This document shows positions 22,273-32,725 of a stretch of 40,246 nt of DNA, piece by piece (position 1 is the stretch's first letter; the number at the start of each line of letters is the position of its first letter). The DNA lies in NCBI GenBank assembly GCA_003049485.1, contig PYST01000351.1:1-40246 (forward strand). Reading direction: 5' to 3'. A program made the translations under genes and the position numbers. The DNA is from Ophioceras dolichostomum (Eukaryota; Ascomycota; Sordariomycetes; Magnaporthales; Ophioceraceae). Under the pieces are notes generated by a model that saw nothing but the letters and a program-made list of their open reading frames with translations, had not been told where the DNA came from and ran no database searches.

Positions 22273-22298
22273 GTCGTGTCGTGTCGTGTCTTGTCGTG
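22273..22298. repeat. GTCGT pentanucleotide repeat
   Basis: About five copies of GTCGT, one with a C-to-T change. No associated gene. Confidence 0.85.
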
Positions 22299-22399
22299 GG
22301 GTCGCGGCATCAATTGATGCTCGGAGGGAGGTGTGGTGGCCGTGATGGCCGTCTGTCTGAGTGCGGCGCAGCAGCCTTCTCTGCAGTCGGAGCTTTTCA

Positions 22400-22422
22400 C
22401 CTACCTACCTAGGTACTTACCT
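22400..22422. repeat. TACC run ending in a CCTAGG palindrome
   Basis: ACCTACCTACCTAGGTA followed by CTTACC. It combines a TACC run with the TACCTAGGTA palindrome seen at other intergenic positions. Confidence 0.75.
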
Positions 22423-22680
22423 CGCAGACCAACAACATCCCGATAGTGTTACTGCCTTCGAGGTTCCAGATCGGCTCCTGTCGCCCACCTTACCTGCTAG
22501 GCAGAGTCATGGAACCTATCGCCGTCGAAGTGGTGATCATAGGTCGTGTCATGCGAGTGTGGCACCGGAGCGTCACCTCCAGTCGTCATCACCCAGCCAG
22601 ACTCTCGCCACAGGCGACTCTTGATTTCCCTACCTGCCTTTATGGGGAGGCGGTGATATTTCGGCCCAAGGACTGTGTTG

Positions 22681-23600
22681 ACGAAAGGTTAAGACTCTAG
22701 GTAGAGGTAGGCGTAGGCTGGGTGGGCTGGTGAGAGCTTCGCTGTATGCTAGAGGAGCGGTAGAGGCTGTACACTAGCGTCTATTATACACATTTACGGG
22801 GTAACGGGCTCCCAGTGGTCGATATTTGCGCTAAATACCAAATTCTATAAACCACCGGCTCCTCTCGTGCGACGTTGTAGGATCGGGTCCGGCCTAGGCT
22901 GTCCCGCCCGGCCGCCGGCCCGCTTGAATATTGGACCGGGGCTCCGCTCCGGCTCCCAAGACCCGCCGGCGCGCGGCCTCCTGCCGGTACTCAATCGTCG
23001 CCTCGTGGTCGACATCGCATTCCTATGAACTGGCCAGTTTCGTCATCTCCCCTCGAAATGATGCTCGGTCTATCTAAGACTAACAGAGTAGTTTGTTAGT
23101 CTTACACGAGTTTAGCTCGCATTACCCTCCAAGCTTGAAGCCGCCCTAGCCAGCTCTTTACGTCTAGCCTAGTTCGCTACCATATTCGATTAAGAAAAAA
23201 TCGGTTCTAGAATTACCACCTTACTTTAAACCACGTAAGCATGGCAGACTACCCCAGGAGAGAGGGTTAAACCGACCCGGCCGCCTCCCAACAATAGAAA
23301 CGGGATGACGTTCTACCGATGTTCGTTTTCCCGTTCTTACGATCCGCAAGACTGCGGCACATCTAAGAGGTAAAGGATATGATCCGGAAGACCGCCGTAG
23401 GCTGGAAGTAGCCAACGCTACTTCCTTCGCAGGGATAGGCAAGAGTGTTTTGTTCCGCGCTGTCTTTGTAAGTCCGAGGGGGCCGCTCGACCCGCACACA
23501 TCAAGCCCCTTGAAAGATCCTGAAACATGGCGACAGGACAAGAAAAAGAAGCTCTTCGTTTTTGAGACCTCTGACAGGGACGTGTCGGCTGGTCTGGTCT
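22681..23600. mobile_element. RIP-like repeat relic (possible degenerate transposon)
   Basis: Hand counts show the bias left by RIP. In 22681-22860, TpA/ApT is about 20/9 and (CpA+TpG)/(ApC+GpT) about 15/23; in 23041-23240 they are 20/10 and 13/23. A control stretch, 20641-20760, gives about 4/9 and 16/14. The middle, 22861-23040, is GC-rich and less biased. One plus-strand frame can be followed across the block with interruptions by TAA, TAG and TGA, and stays open from about 23302 to 23604; it contains DPEDRRRLEVANATSF. Stop density is only slightly below chance, so this frame is weak evidence. I could not identify a transposon class, terminal repeats or target-site duplication; the borders are approximate. 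Confidence 0.4.
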
Positions 23601-25972
23601 GGGTATGTTGACGAAACCCCACGAGATACCCCGAGCCACATTGAATGCAACCGAGTTGGAATATCCTGCGCCTTCGACATTAATCTTTGCTTCTTGTCTA
23701 GCATCCTCACCCTTGGCGCAAAGCCCAGCCCCAATCCGTCAGGCGAAACCCATTTCATACAAGATCGATATTGATGGGGCCAAGAGGGAAATAGGAGTTT
23801 GGGCATTTGGGACAATAGCCAGGTCTTCGAAGGCGTGCGGTCGACACCGGTCCAAACCGGGCTAACCAAATAACGATTGAGGCTAGGTCGTCATGATAGC
23901 TGTGAGACCACAGTGTCGTTTTTGGACAGGCAGCTAAGCCACCCACAGCCCGCCATCCCATCTCCGAGGTCTAACAGGTTGAAGTTGAGATGAAGGGAGA
24001 CATTTGTGCCAGGCAGTGCAAGGCGACGACTTACCCGTTTGAGAGTGTCGGAAGCATTCAGCTGAACTCTTTTCAAGGTCGCGCCAGCGACAGGTCGATC
24101 AAAAAAACCTTTTAAGCGCTGTGCAGCTTGCGACAAATTTAGCCCCCGCGCACACGCGCCGGAAGGGCACGGGTGCCGCAAGTGGGCCGGAGGTGGGTAC
24201 CAAGGGGCGCTTTTTCGATCCACTAAAGGGACAAGGATAGAGCAGGGATTCCGTGGCGGCGCTGATTCACAGGGCTGAAAAAGGGGGGGGGAGGTCTTGA
24301 CAAACCTCTTCTCGACGACATTCCATCCTCCTCCCCAACTTCCTTTCCCGCCTTCTCAATGCGGAATATCCCATCTCATCCATATCACCACCCATCCATC
24401 TCACATCAGCCCCTGCTCATCTTTCATATCTAGGCGCACCACCCGGCCCGCCGCGCGTCAACTTGGCCTCCCTTCGCCCGTGCTTCGTCGTGATTGGGAC
24501 AGCAAGCGCGATCTGGTGAAGTCTCCAGTGCTCTATTCGCGCTGACCACCTCTATCGCAGAGTATACATACCTTCTTGGACCTGTTTGGTAGTTACCATC
24601 TCCAACTCACCCGGGCTTAAGTAAACTCTACGAGTGCAGTTGCCGCCCGCCCCAAGTTGGGCAGTTAATCAAGAGCTTACCTCCCCGGCCTCATTTGGCC
24701 GGATACTGGCCGGATACTGGCCGGATGTCGCTTCCTAGGTTTGTCAGCATATCTCTTCGTCAACGCCATCTCTCATCGGGGTCGAAGCCGATACCGAATT
24801 AGTCTTTTGCTTTCTATTCTTTCCTTTCCTCGCTCACTCCAGATTGCCTATGCAGGAGTGCTCGGCAGCTCGTACAAGAAGACTGCTGCAGGTTACGTGA
24901 AACTTTGATGTCAACTTGGCAGAAGGCTGGACTTCATCAGGCTATGTCGATGGTCAGTCACGTTGATGACCACTTGCCGCGGGCACTGCTCCCCTGCCCT
25001 GTCGGCACGCCTCAGCCACCTCGCCATTCGTGGTGGATATTTCCTTCCCAGTTGTCTGGGTTGGCGATGGGTCAGCAGAGCCGGGAAGCGGGAGTTAACT
25101 AGTCGAGAAGTATGTCCGTGGACGGCGCGAAGACGCGCGTGCGTGGCCGCTAGGCATCTTTCCCACTTGTTGCTAACTTGTTGCCGGCTGTCGAAGCCCT
25201 TTTGGAGTGTCACTGTCGCCCTTGCCCACCTCCATCTCTCCACACACCCACATCGAGTTCACCCCAGAGTTTAGCGACACACGAGGAGGCGATGAGGGGA
25301 GCAGCAGGCGTAATCTGAGTGCCTCGCCCCCTCGATCTGAAGAAAGGCCAGTATACGGCTTCGATGGCCTCAGTGACAGACCAACACCAGAGGTGCTTGT
25401 TTCAGAACTCCTCCCCATACAACCTTCGCATACCCCCTGGCCCCTTTTTTTTACAATGCCGAGACATCCACTGCACGTGCAACTACTCGCACCACCTCCC
25501 CACGACCAACATGCATGCCATTAACTAGAGCTTCTATTATACATTTCCTCGGCCCTTCCTTTTCATATTTTCGGACACACCTCATGTGCAACGTGAGACC
25601 AGGCCTATTCTTAACTTGTCGTGCTGGTGTGGTGGAGGAGGACGTTGGTGCACCGGCAATGGTTGTACCTAGAGCACCTCTTCCTTTCAGCCTCAGCTCC
25701 ACCATGTATGCGATTACCCCAGGTGAGATGGTGTGGCCGTTGGATATGCTTAATAGAAGGCCCAACATCCTTGGACTTCGAGCTCAGACATCTTGACCAC
25801 CCCAAGCCTCCCCCAGGTCAAGATAAAAGCCTGGACTTCCGCTGCCAACGGACACAGACACAATTCTGCAACTGCTCTTCATATCTGGCCCGTTCCATGC
25901 AATCCACCCCATCTCGTCCACACACACATCATAGTCGCCTATCCATTCCATCACCCCACCAAGATCTCAGCC
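23601..25972. other. Gene-poor region upstream of the orphan gene
   Basis: About 2.4 kb with no supported gene. It includes a poly-G run near 24283-24291, a three-copy 11-nt tandem repeat (24696-24727) and several pyrimidine-rich stretches (24300-24430, 25880-25970) that look like fungal promoter or leader sequence. The last part is probably the 5' leader of the orphan gene at 25973. Confidence 0.5.
24696..24727. repeat. Three-copy tandem repeat, unit TGGCCGGATAC
   Basis: Two perfect 11-nt copies and a third ending in TG instead of AC. Each copy contains the palindrome TGGCCG/CGGCCA core GGCC. Confidence 0.85.
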
Positions 25973-26780
25973 ATGGAGCCAGAGCCTCATTCCTCCAGAG
26001 CTAGCTCCAACGCCTCTATCTCATACTGCGCATCTTGCAGAGCTACAAGGGGCAGCGTGGGCAGGTGAGACATATACCAAACCTTAACGCCTAGGATCCA
26101 CGAGAAAGCTTTCTCGCATTGCTGACTAGTTTTTACTCTCGAACAGTGATGCCAACGGAGTTTCCCCTACGCCGGAGCGCAAGGGAAGCATTCTGAGCAT
26201 CAATGTAATCCCCCCTTCGGATACGCAACAACACCACCATAACGCGCACGTTCCTGCACCAGAGTGCTTGTGCACGTTGCTCAAGCGGGTCAAAATAGAG
26301 AGCAGCGGCCGCCGCAGCCGCAACGGTAGCGCCAGCAGGAGCCGCAGGCCCACAGTCCTGGCTACCGTCAACGGTGGCGACGCGAACGAATCGGTGGCGG
26401 GTGTCTACAACGACGACGCCGCGAGGGACATGTCTCTGGCAGACGGTGAAGAGCACGACCACCACCACGTCGTCGTAACGAAGAACAACATGCACGGCCC
26501 CACGCCAGCGTCCCCGATGCTCGCCGAGTTCTGCCGCGAGGTCGGCTGGGGCCACAGCTCGACCCCCATGGTCGTCGGGATGACCTCTTCGTCCTCGCCC
26601 ACCTCCTCGTCCAACGGGGACAGCAGCAGGATGGACGTCGACGGCGAGGACGACACGCCGCTGGACCCGCTCAGCACCGGCATCTCCCGGCTCGAATGGC
26701 TCAGGCAGAACGTCGATGTCATAACGTCGGCGCTCGGCGGGCCTGGGCCTAACACCTCTACTCCTTCCCATGGCGCCTGA
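25973..26780 (+). CDS. Orphan Ser-rich hypothetical protein, 241 aa
   Basis: Two exons, 25973-26064 and 26147-26780, across an 82-nt GT-AG intron (phase 2), give 241 aa. The ATG is in AGCCATGGAG, a strong context, preceded by a pyrimidine-rich leader. The N-terminus has CASCRATRG, a lone Cys pair. The middle is Ser/Arg- then Asp/His-rich and probably disordered. Two conserved-looking islands stand out: PMLAEFCREVGWGHSSTPMV (about residues 158-177), and near the C-terminus GISRLEWLRQNVDVITSALG, likely an amphipathic helix. No membrane segment or known domain. A nuclear or regulatory role would fit the composition, but nothing proves it. It stands alone between two gene-poor stretches. Confidence 0.75.
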
Positions 26781-27729
26781 GGATGATTACGAAAACTAAA
26801 AGAAAGAAAGAAAAACAGAAAAGGAAAACAAAATCACTGCCCGATGGATCTTCAACCACCCCATCTATTCTCTACGCTCCTTGAAACTCCCCTGACTCCG
26901 TGACAGCTGTCGTCTAATATACCTACCTATTTCCTTGCCACATTTCAATCGCAGCTCAATGCTGTTGATTTTAATGGAGTTACACGATTACGAAGAGGGT
27001 GCAAGACATCCTACGGTCCTTTTTACTGTAGCACGCCACATCGTGGCTGGAAATATACACGCACGGAGAATAAAGGGATCTCCTCACACACATTCCCTTG
27101 ACAATAGGTGCCACTATGTTTGCATGCAGTTCAGATGCCATCCGTCGTCACATAAGGTGCATTTCATTTGTGCAGATTCGCGACGCCGCCTCACGTAGTT
27201 GTATAGGACACCATTTCCGTTGAGGAACAGGAGTCCCCGGTACGTGAGGCGGAAAATATCAATCATTGAGCTGCGCGCTTAGCCTACGAGACTCTAGGAA
27301 GAAGAACCTCGTGTCCATCAAGAGATTACTTCACTCACTAAGCCAAAACGTCACAGTTCTCTCTGGTCTTCATTGCCTACATATCTACCTACCATACCTG
27401 CTTTATTTCTGTTGGGGGGACTTCAGGTCCAGTCGGGCGAAGTATATTCCGGGAGAGAAAGAGCGTATGCTCGCCTGCTTTCTTCTGGCCCGGTACCTTT
27501 TGTCTCTCAAAAGGCTCCCCGCCCCTGAATCAGCATGCTTCAAAATCGCACTTTCGCATAGCTGAACTCTTTCCCCAAGCTTCACAATATTCGATATGCA
27601 ATTAGTTATATCTGTCAGACCGTAATGAGGAGGTCCCTTGATCACCGTTTTTGCGACCGTTACGGAGGGAACGTCGAGCCTTGGCTGGCCCCTCGCTGTC
27701 CTCCATGTCTCCTCCTCATGTAGGTCACT

Positions 27730-27757
27730 ACCTAGCCTACCTACCTAGGTAGGTAGT
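27730..27757. repeat. TACC/GGTA inverted run around CCTAGG
   Basis: CCTACCTACCTAGGTAGGTAG forms a near-perfect palindrome that could fold into a hairpin. It is the longest of the TACCTAGGTA-type elements in the window. Confidence 0.8.
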
Positions 27758-30700
27758 TAGGCACTCCACTCGGTACCACGAGTCCTATGAGCAGGAGCTT
27801 CGAAAGGATACCCTTGTTTCCGGGGAGAAGGAACTCCAAGAGGTAGGTAAGTAGGCGGGCGCTGTCTAACTGTCCACTGTCTACTTGGCACTGTCGGTCG
27901 AATCGCTCCGGCTAGAAGAGCTTTGATCGCTGTCTCGATCATGCCGTCTGCGCCGAGAGAGACGCCGATCGTACCTACCTACACCTACCTAGTATATGTG
28001 CGGCAAACAGGCAGCAGATGAAAACGGTGAGGTTCACGCACACCCACAGACCTCTGGTGTTTGTATCCTTCAGTGCGAAAGGCCCAGTTGTGAAACAAAA
28101 CATCGAGCCCACAAGAAGCACCCCTTCTCCCTCTTCCCCTTGTGGGCGTCGCCTCCTCCTGCCCGTTACCGTTATCGTCCTCGGAGGCAAGTTCAAGTCA
28201 AGGTGATAATGTGAGCATCCAGGAGCCCCGCTGTGCCGGCAGATAGATGTGAAGCAGCGAGTCGTTGAAAAATTCGGAGGCGAAGAGATACAGGAGACGG
28301 GAGGGACGGCTTTAGCATGCGGAGGCCGACTGTGTCCGAACTTGGAACGACCGTGGCTACTTGCCATTTAGATATGTGGCTAGCGTAACATGTATCGCCG
28401 CCCACTCTGGTATTTGCAGTCCTTTAGGCTCTCCCCCTCCTCTCACACCTGTTTCAAGACTCATGCAAGCCAACCTAGCGTGCGCGGGGGAAGAGGAAGG
28501 CATGCAGACGGAGAGAGAGGGGTCGTCGGTATGTCTTCTCGGTCTAGATCTTCCTAGTTGCTGCCTTCCTGACTGACTGCCTACTTACTTACTTATGGGC
28601 ATAGTTGGTTTTGTTTTTCTTCCATGGCTGGACTAGGAGAGGTTCGGAAGAGAAGAAAAGCCGAGCTAGGAGCGTGGCTTGCCAGGATTCCCCATGTTTA
28701 TCAGGGGTCCATCATGCAAGGTGATCTACCGATCAGCGAGAGGGAAACAACGTTAAGGGCATGCATGCATGTGGAGAGCTACCTACCTACCTTCATCGGC
28801 CTTCCTAGGCGCTAGGACGCGGGCATTGGGGAGGTTTCAGGGCTACCCTGAAAGTGCACGCTCTCTCTCCAGGGCAGCGGGGAGAGAGAGGAGAGAGAAG
28901 GAGGAGTTAACCCCTCTCTTTACCAGCTCGGCGGCTGCGGGACCGGGTTTGGCCTGCTCTGCTTCTCCTCTCAGTAGCGGAACTGGCTAGACTGGACGGG
29001 AAAGGCGCGGCCTGCCCGTCCGGTTAGTGCGTGCGTTCCGGGCTTTCTGGACACGGAGACGGCCGGGAAGGGGGGATCGGGAAGAAGAAGGCACTGTTTC
29101 ACGGCCGAATTCCACGTCGGGATTGGTCCGAAATAGGAAATAAAAAGACGAGGAGGAGGAGGAGGTGGAGGAGAGGGAGAGCTGTTCCCGCCCTTGCCTA
29201 CCCCTGTACGTCCCCAGATCTCGGGACGAAGCCGGGATGGCATCATCATCACCATCATTATCAAGAGAAAGAGAAGCCGTCTTCATGCTCCAGAGCGTGT
29301 GGAAAATCTGGTCGATTTTCCGTTTATGTGCGTGTTAGTTGGTGGTGGTGGTGGGTATGGTGTCCGAGCGAGCAATGCCGTGTAGGTTGTTCCGTCGAGG
29401 ATCATTCCTCAGCCTCCTCAAGGCCAGGAAAGCGGTAGCGAGAAAAGCGCCAAGAGAAAAGCAAGCTAGAGGTCGCAAAGAGGAGACGTGAAGAAAAGTG
29501 CGGCTGGGCTACATAGAGTAGCAGATCCACCTGAAACATGTTTCGTGGGGGGGCTAAGAGGAGGTTAGTGAGTGAGGGGGAGAAGCTAACTTTCTGGAAG
29601 GCGAGGGGGCTGGGGACTGGGGGCCAGCTGAACGGGCGCGGACTATCCTCTCACCCGCCAACACCTAACTAACCTACCTACCTTACCCGACCCATTCTTT
29701 GGATCGGGGTTTGCCTTTTGATCAACCTGCAACACACAGCAGCTGTCTCCTCACGACAGCTTCCCCTCTCCGTCCGCGGTGAGCTAGGTCTGTGTGCCTG
29801 CCTGCCTGCCTAGCCTGAGCACTGTCACCGCGGCTAGGCGCTGCGAGTGCGGGCTTAACGCCATCGGACCGTGCAAGGGAGGAGGCAGGCATTGTCCCTT
29901 CCGCTCTACATCAAGCATCGAGCATAGGCGGCGACCGACAAGACCTGGCGGAGTTCCGATGCACTGAATCGGGAGCGACTATTTGTTTCTTGACCGGGTT
30001 CAAGTGCGGGAGGTCCACGGCCATACACGGCACTCTCATAGGCCACGAACAGAGGACGGCCACCAGAATACTGCTGTAGCAGCAGCAACTTTTGCAGCGT
30101 AATAGAAGTTGGTTGGCGGCATGGACTAGGACTGTTGACAAGGCTGACATTTCCCCCCTCGCCAACACATACATGGACGAGCTCCAGCTTGGAGCTTGTC
30201 GTTTCCGAACGCCCTCCTCAGTGAGTGGGTGCCTGAGCTAGCAGAAAAGGAGAGGAAAAGAAAGACGGACAGCAGAAACGCAGGGACAGGGCGTGAAAGC
30301 CTGGCGGCCACAAATGCTCGTGGTTTGGGTGGGCTGAGAACTAAAGAATTACAAAACATTAATAAGAAGCCGAGCTAAAGGGAAAAAAGGCCGAAAGAAA
30401 AAGATACATCCAAGGGAGACTTGGTCTACAAGGCAGTACTTCTGACATAGGATACGCCTATATCTGAGCCGAACTTTCGTGACCACGGTTGAGATGCGAC
30501 GTGTGGAGCATGCATGCTTTTTTTTTTGTTACTGAAATCCTCTCTCTCGCGGCCACAATGGCTTGGCAGAGCCACCACCAAGAGTGGAGGACGGAATGCG
30601 TTCAGGTACAGTGTCCATTCGCAGAGAGAAGGGGAGCAATCAGACCAAAGACGGTCGCCGTTGACATCGGATAGCGACAGACAAGTGCCCTCTTCACCCG

Positions 30701-31642
30701 GGTGGTCTGCGGTGACCCGGCGCCGGAGCATCTTATCAGAGGGCCGTGATTGACGGCTTTAAGCCACGAACGAATACGCGTATCCCTGCTGTTTCTTTGT
30801 TCCATCCCACCCTGAGACCGGAGAGTGACCAGAGAGTGACCGTAAAGTGAGAGTTGCCAACTCATCGTCCATCTATTTGCCAGGGATCCCCAGGGCTAGA
30901 ATGATTTGATTTACAGAGCAGAGAAGGGAAGGGGGAAGGGAGGCCCTGAGACGAGACGCGTCGAACAAACAGACACAAGTTGTCCTTGTTTGCTTCCCAC
31001 CCGTCTCTCTCGACCGGATGGCATATGTTCCAGAAATAAAGGCCGAAATGTCGCCAGCCCGATGCTTAGTTGGTGGGAAACAACAACCAATCTTCCTTTT
31101 TTGGTGGTGCCGCCCTTCTATTTGGAGACTGGGGCTGGATGGACTGGAGGGGCCATCAGTCAGTGCTAGCCATCGTCGCCAGATACGGTCAGCGTGGTCG
31201 ACCGACCGCACGGCCCATTTGCACTGAGAGACAGAGACCAACCCGCCCCCGATGACCGCCAGCCGCCATTGCCCCATCAGAAGGGATGTAGCAGACCACT
31301 GTAAATATACTAGGTAGTGCGGTGCTATTATTATTGGAGAGTCGTAGAGGGGAGGACCCGCTTCGGCAGAAGGAGAAACGAGGCGTCAGTGCGAGCAGGC
31401 GAGCAACGGTAGACGACGATGGGGCAAGGTGGCCGCGTGACATTCGAGCATCACTGCATTTTCTGTTTTTCCTCTTCCCGTACGCACCGACACAAATATC
31501 AACTATTGGGACCATTGTTGGAGAATATCGCCTCAAAAAGAGGAGGCACACCCGGCAGAACCCTCTATCAATCTCGATGCCATCCCTTTCCCACCACCAC
31601 CACCCAGCAGAGGTATCAGCGTGGCACGGTAATACCCTTGAG

Positions 31643-31678
31643 GTGGTGCGAGTGGTGCGAGTGGTGCGAGTGATGCGA
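31643..31678. repeat. Four-copy tandem repeat, unit GTGGTGCGA
   Basis: Three perfect 9-nt copies and a fourth with one change (GTGATGCGA). The unit is a multiple of three, but no supported frame covers it. Confidence 0.85.
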
Positions 31679-31969
31679 GGGAGGGTAGCAGGAGACGCGT
31701 GCTGCTTGCGGTTCAATGTCCTAGCCTGAATTCCCCAGACCCGCGCTCCTGCGATCGATCAGTGTGTCGCGTCGTGCGTGTGTGCGTGTGCGTGTCAGCG
31801 ACAGAGAGCCTTTGCATGCGTCCGCAAAGTCTCCTGTGCTTGCAAGTGCTGGCAAGACGTTCACGAGGTCAGACACAGAAGCGTGGAGTGCATGGCTCGC
31901 TCGCACACGTGTCTCGCAAACATGTCTGTGATAGGCACGCTACGGCCGACCGGTCAACTTCTTCTCCCC

Positions 31970-32015
31970 TTTCCCCTTGCCCTTTCCCCTTGCCCTTTCC
32001 CCTTGCCCTTTCCCC
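31970..32015. repeat. 13-nt tandem repeat, unit TTTCCCCTTGCCC
   Basis: Three perfect copies plus a half copy. The minus strand reads as runs of three and four G separated by short A/CAA spacers, so it has the pattern needed for a G-quadruplex. Confidence 0.85.
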
Positions 32016-32148
32016 TCTCCCTCTCCCACGTTTCCCACGTGCGAGGGATGGAGGATGGAGGAGACGAGAAGGGGTAGGTGCAAAAAAAAAAGTTCTTTGA
32101 GGGTTGAGGGAACGGTCGTTCTCCGTGTATTACCCCGCACGCGCTCGG

Positions 32149-32439
32149 ATGGAGGGGGAGTTGCAGGGGGTCCACGACTCCACTGCGAGCCCGCGAGCCA
32201 GGGGCAAGGGCGTACCCCCTGCCCGGCAGTACATTCTACCCGAAGAAGTGGAGGTGCACCAGAAAAATACTATGGAGAGAGCTTTGGTGTGCGAGTATGT
32301 GGTACCGCACAACTGGGGCTCTCAGGACAGGCTTTGGCGAACCTCGCTACGGCCCGAAAATCCAGATTGCGTCAACGTCGATTTTGGCAACAAGCTCTTC
32401 AATTTATCCAGCCAATCAGGCGGAGGCAGTCTGTCTGGG
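32149..32439 (+). CDS. Weak candidate coding exon
   Basis: An ATG-led frame of about 97 codons, ending at a possible donor (GGG|GTAAGG), has protein-like composition: RQYILPEEVEVHQKNTMERA and LVCEYVVPHNWGSQDRLWR are mixed rather than low-complexity. Without splicing the frame runs on into Pro/Ser/His-rich sequence and stops at 32553. I found no convincing downstream exon, no domain and no neighbour that explains it. It may be a remnant or chance. Confidence 0.2.
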
Positions 32440-32672
32440 GTAAGGCTGCAACACCCTCTCTCCACAACCTCACCTCCTCCTCCACATTCTCCTCCATCAC
32501 ACGCCACCACCCACACACGCACACAGACGCACCTTTCTTTTAACGTGTATTGAGCCTTTAGAATCTCTAGAATACTCTCTAGAATACTTCGAACCCAACC
32601 TGCCGTACCAGCAGTGGACAGCAGCCAAATTCGCATTGTTCTCCTTATTGGATATTCTTAGTCGTCGTGATG

Positions 32673-32725
32673 GCACACACACCCACCCACACACACCCAC
32701 CCACACACACACATACACACACACC
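32673..32725. repeat. CA / CCCACA microsatellite
   Basis: Interrupted CA repeat with CCCA insertions. No gene overlaps it. Confidence 0.85.

Larger units (their letters stand above)
18741..22680. other. Gene-poor region upstream of the MFS gene
   Basis: About 3.9 kb with no supported gene. It holds imperfect GTAGTG repeats just upstream of the MFS start (18765-18783), CGTGCGTGTTCGTG-like repeats around 19405-19440, a GTCGT microsatellite (22273-22298) and TACC/GGTA tetranucleotide runs. One weak small ORF (20416-20676) is listed separately. The first few hundred bases should include the MFS promoter. Confidence 0.5.
26781..31900. other. Gene-poor region downstream of the orphan gene
   Basis: About 5.1 kb with no supported gene on either strand. 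Features seen are purine- and pyrimidine-rich blocks, several TACC/GGTA runs (27730-27757, 27971-27991, 28780-28792, 29665-29682), a CCTG run near 29797-29812 and a 9-nt tandem repeat (31643-31678). I found no tRNA-like or 5S-like sequence by eye. Confidence 0.5.

Noticed and set aside
23221..23622. 133-codon minus-strand frame in the RIP-like relic
   Set aside because: No recognisable domain; it overlaps a competing plus-strand frame and probably reflects chance in decayed repeat DNA.
31189..31716. 175-codon minus-strand frame
   Set aside because: It includes the 9-nt repeat region as RTTRTTRTT, has no domain, no matched splice sites and no codon character of a gene.
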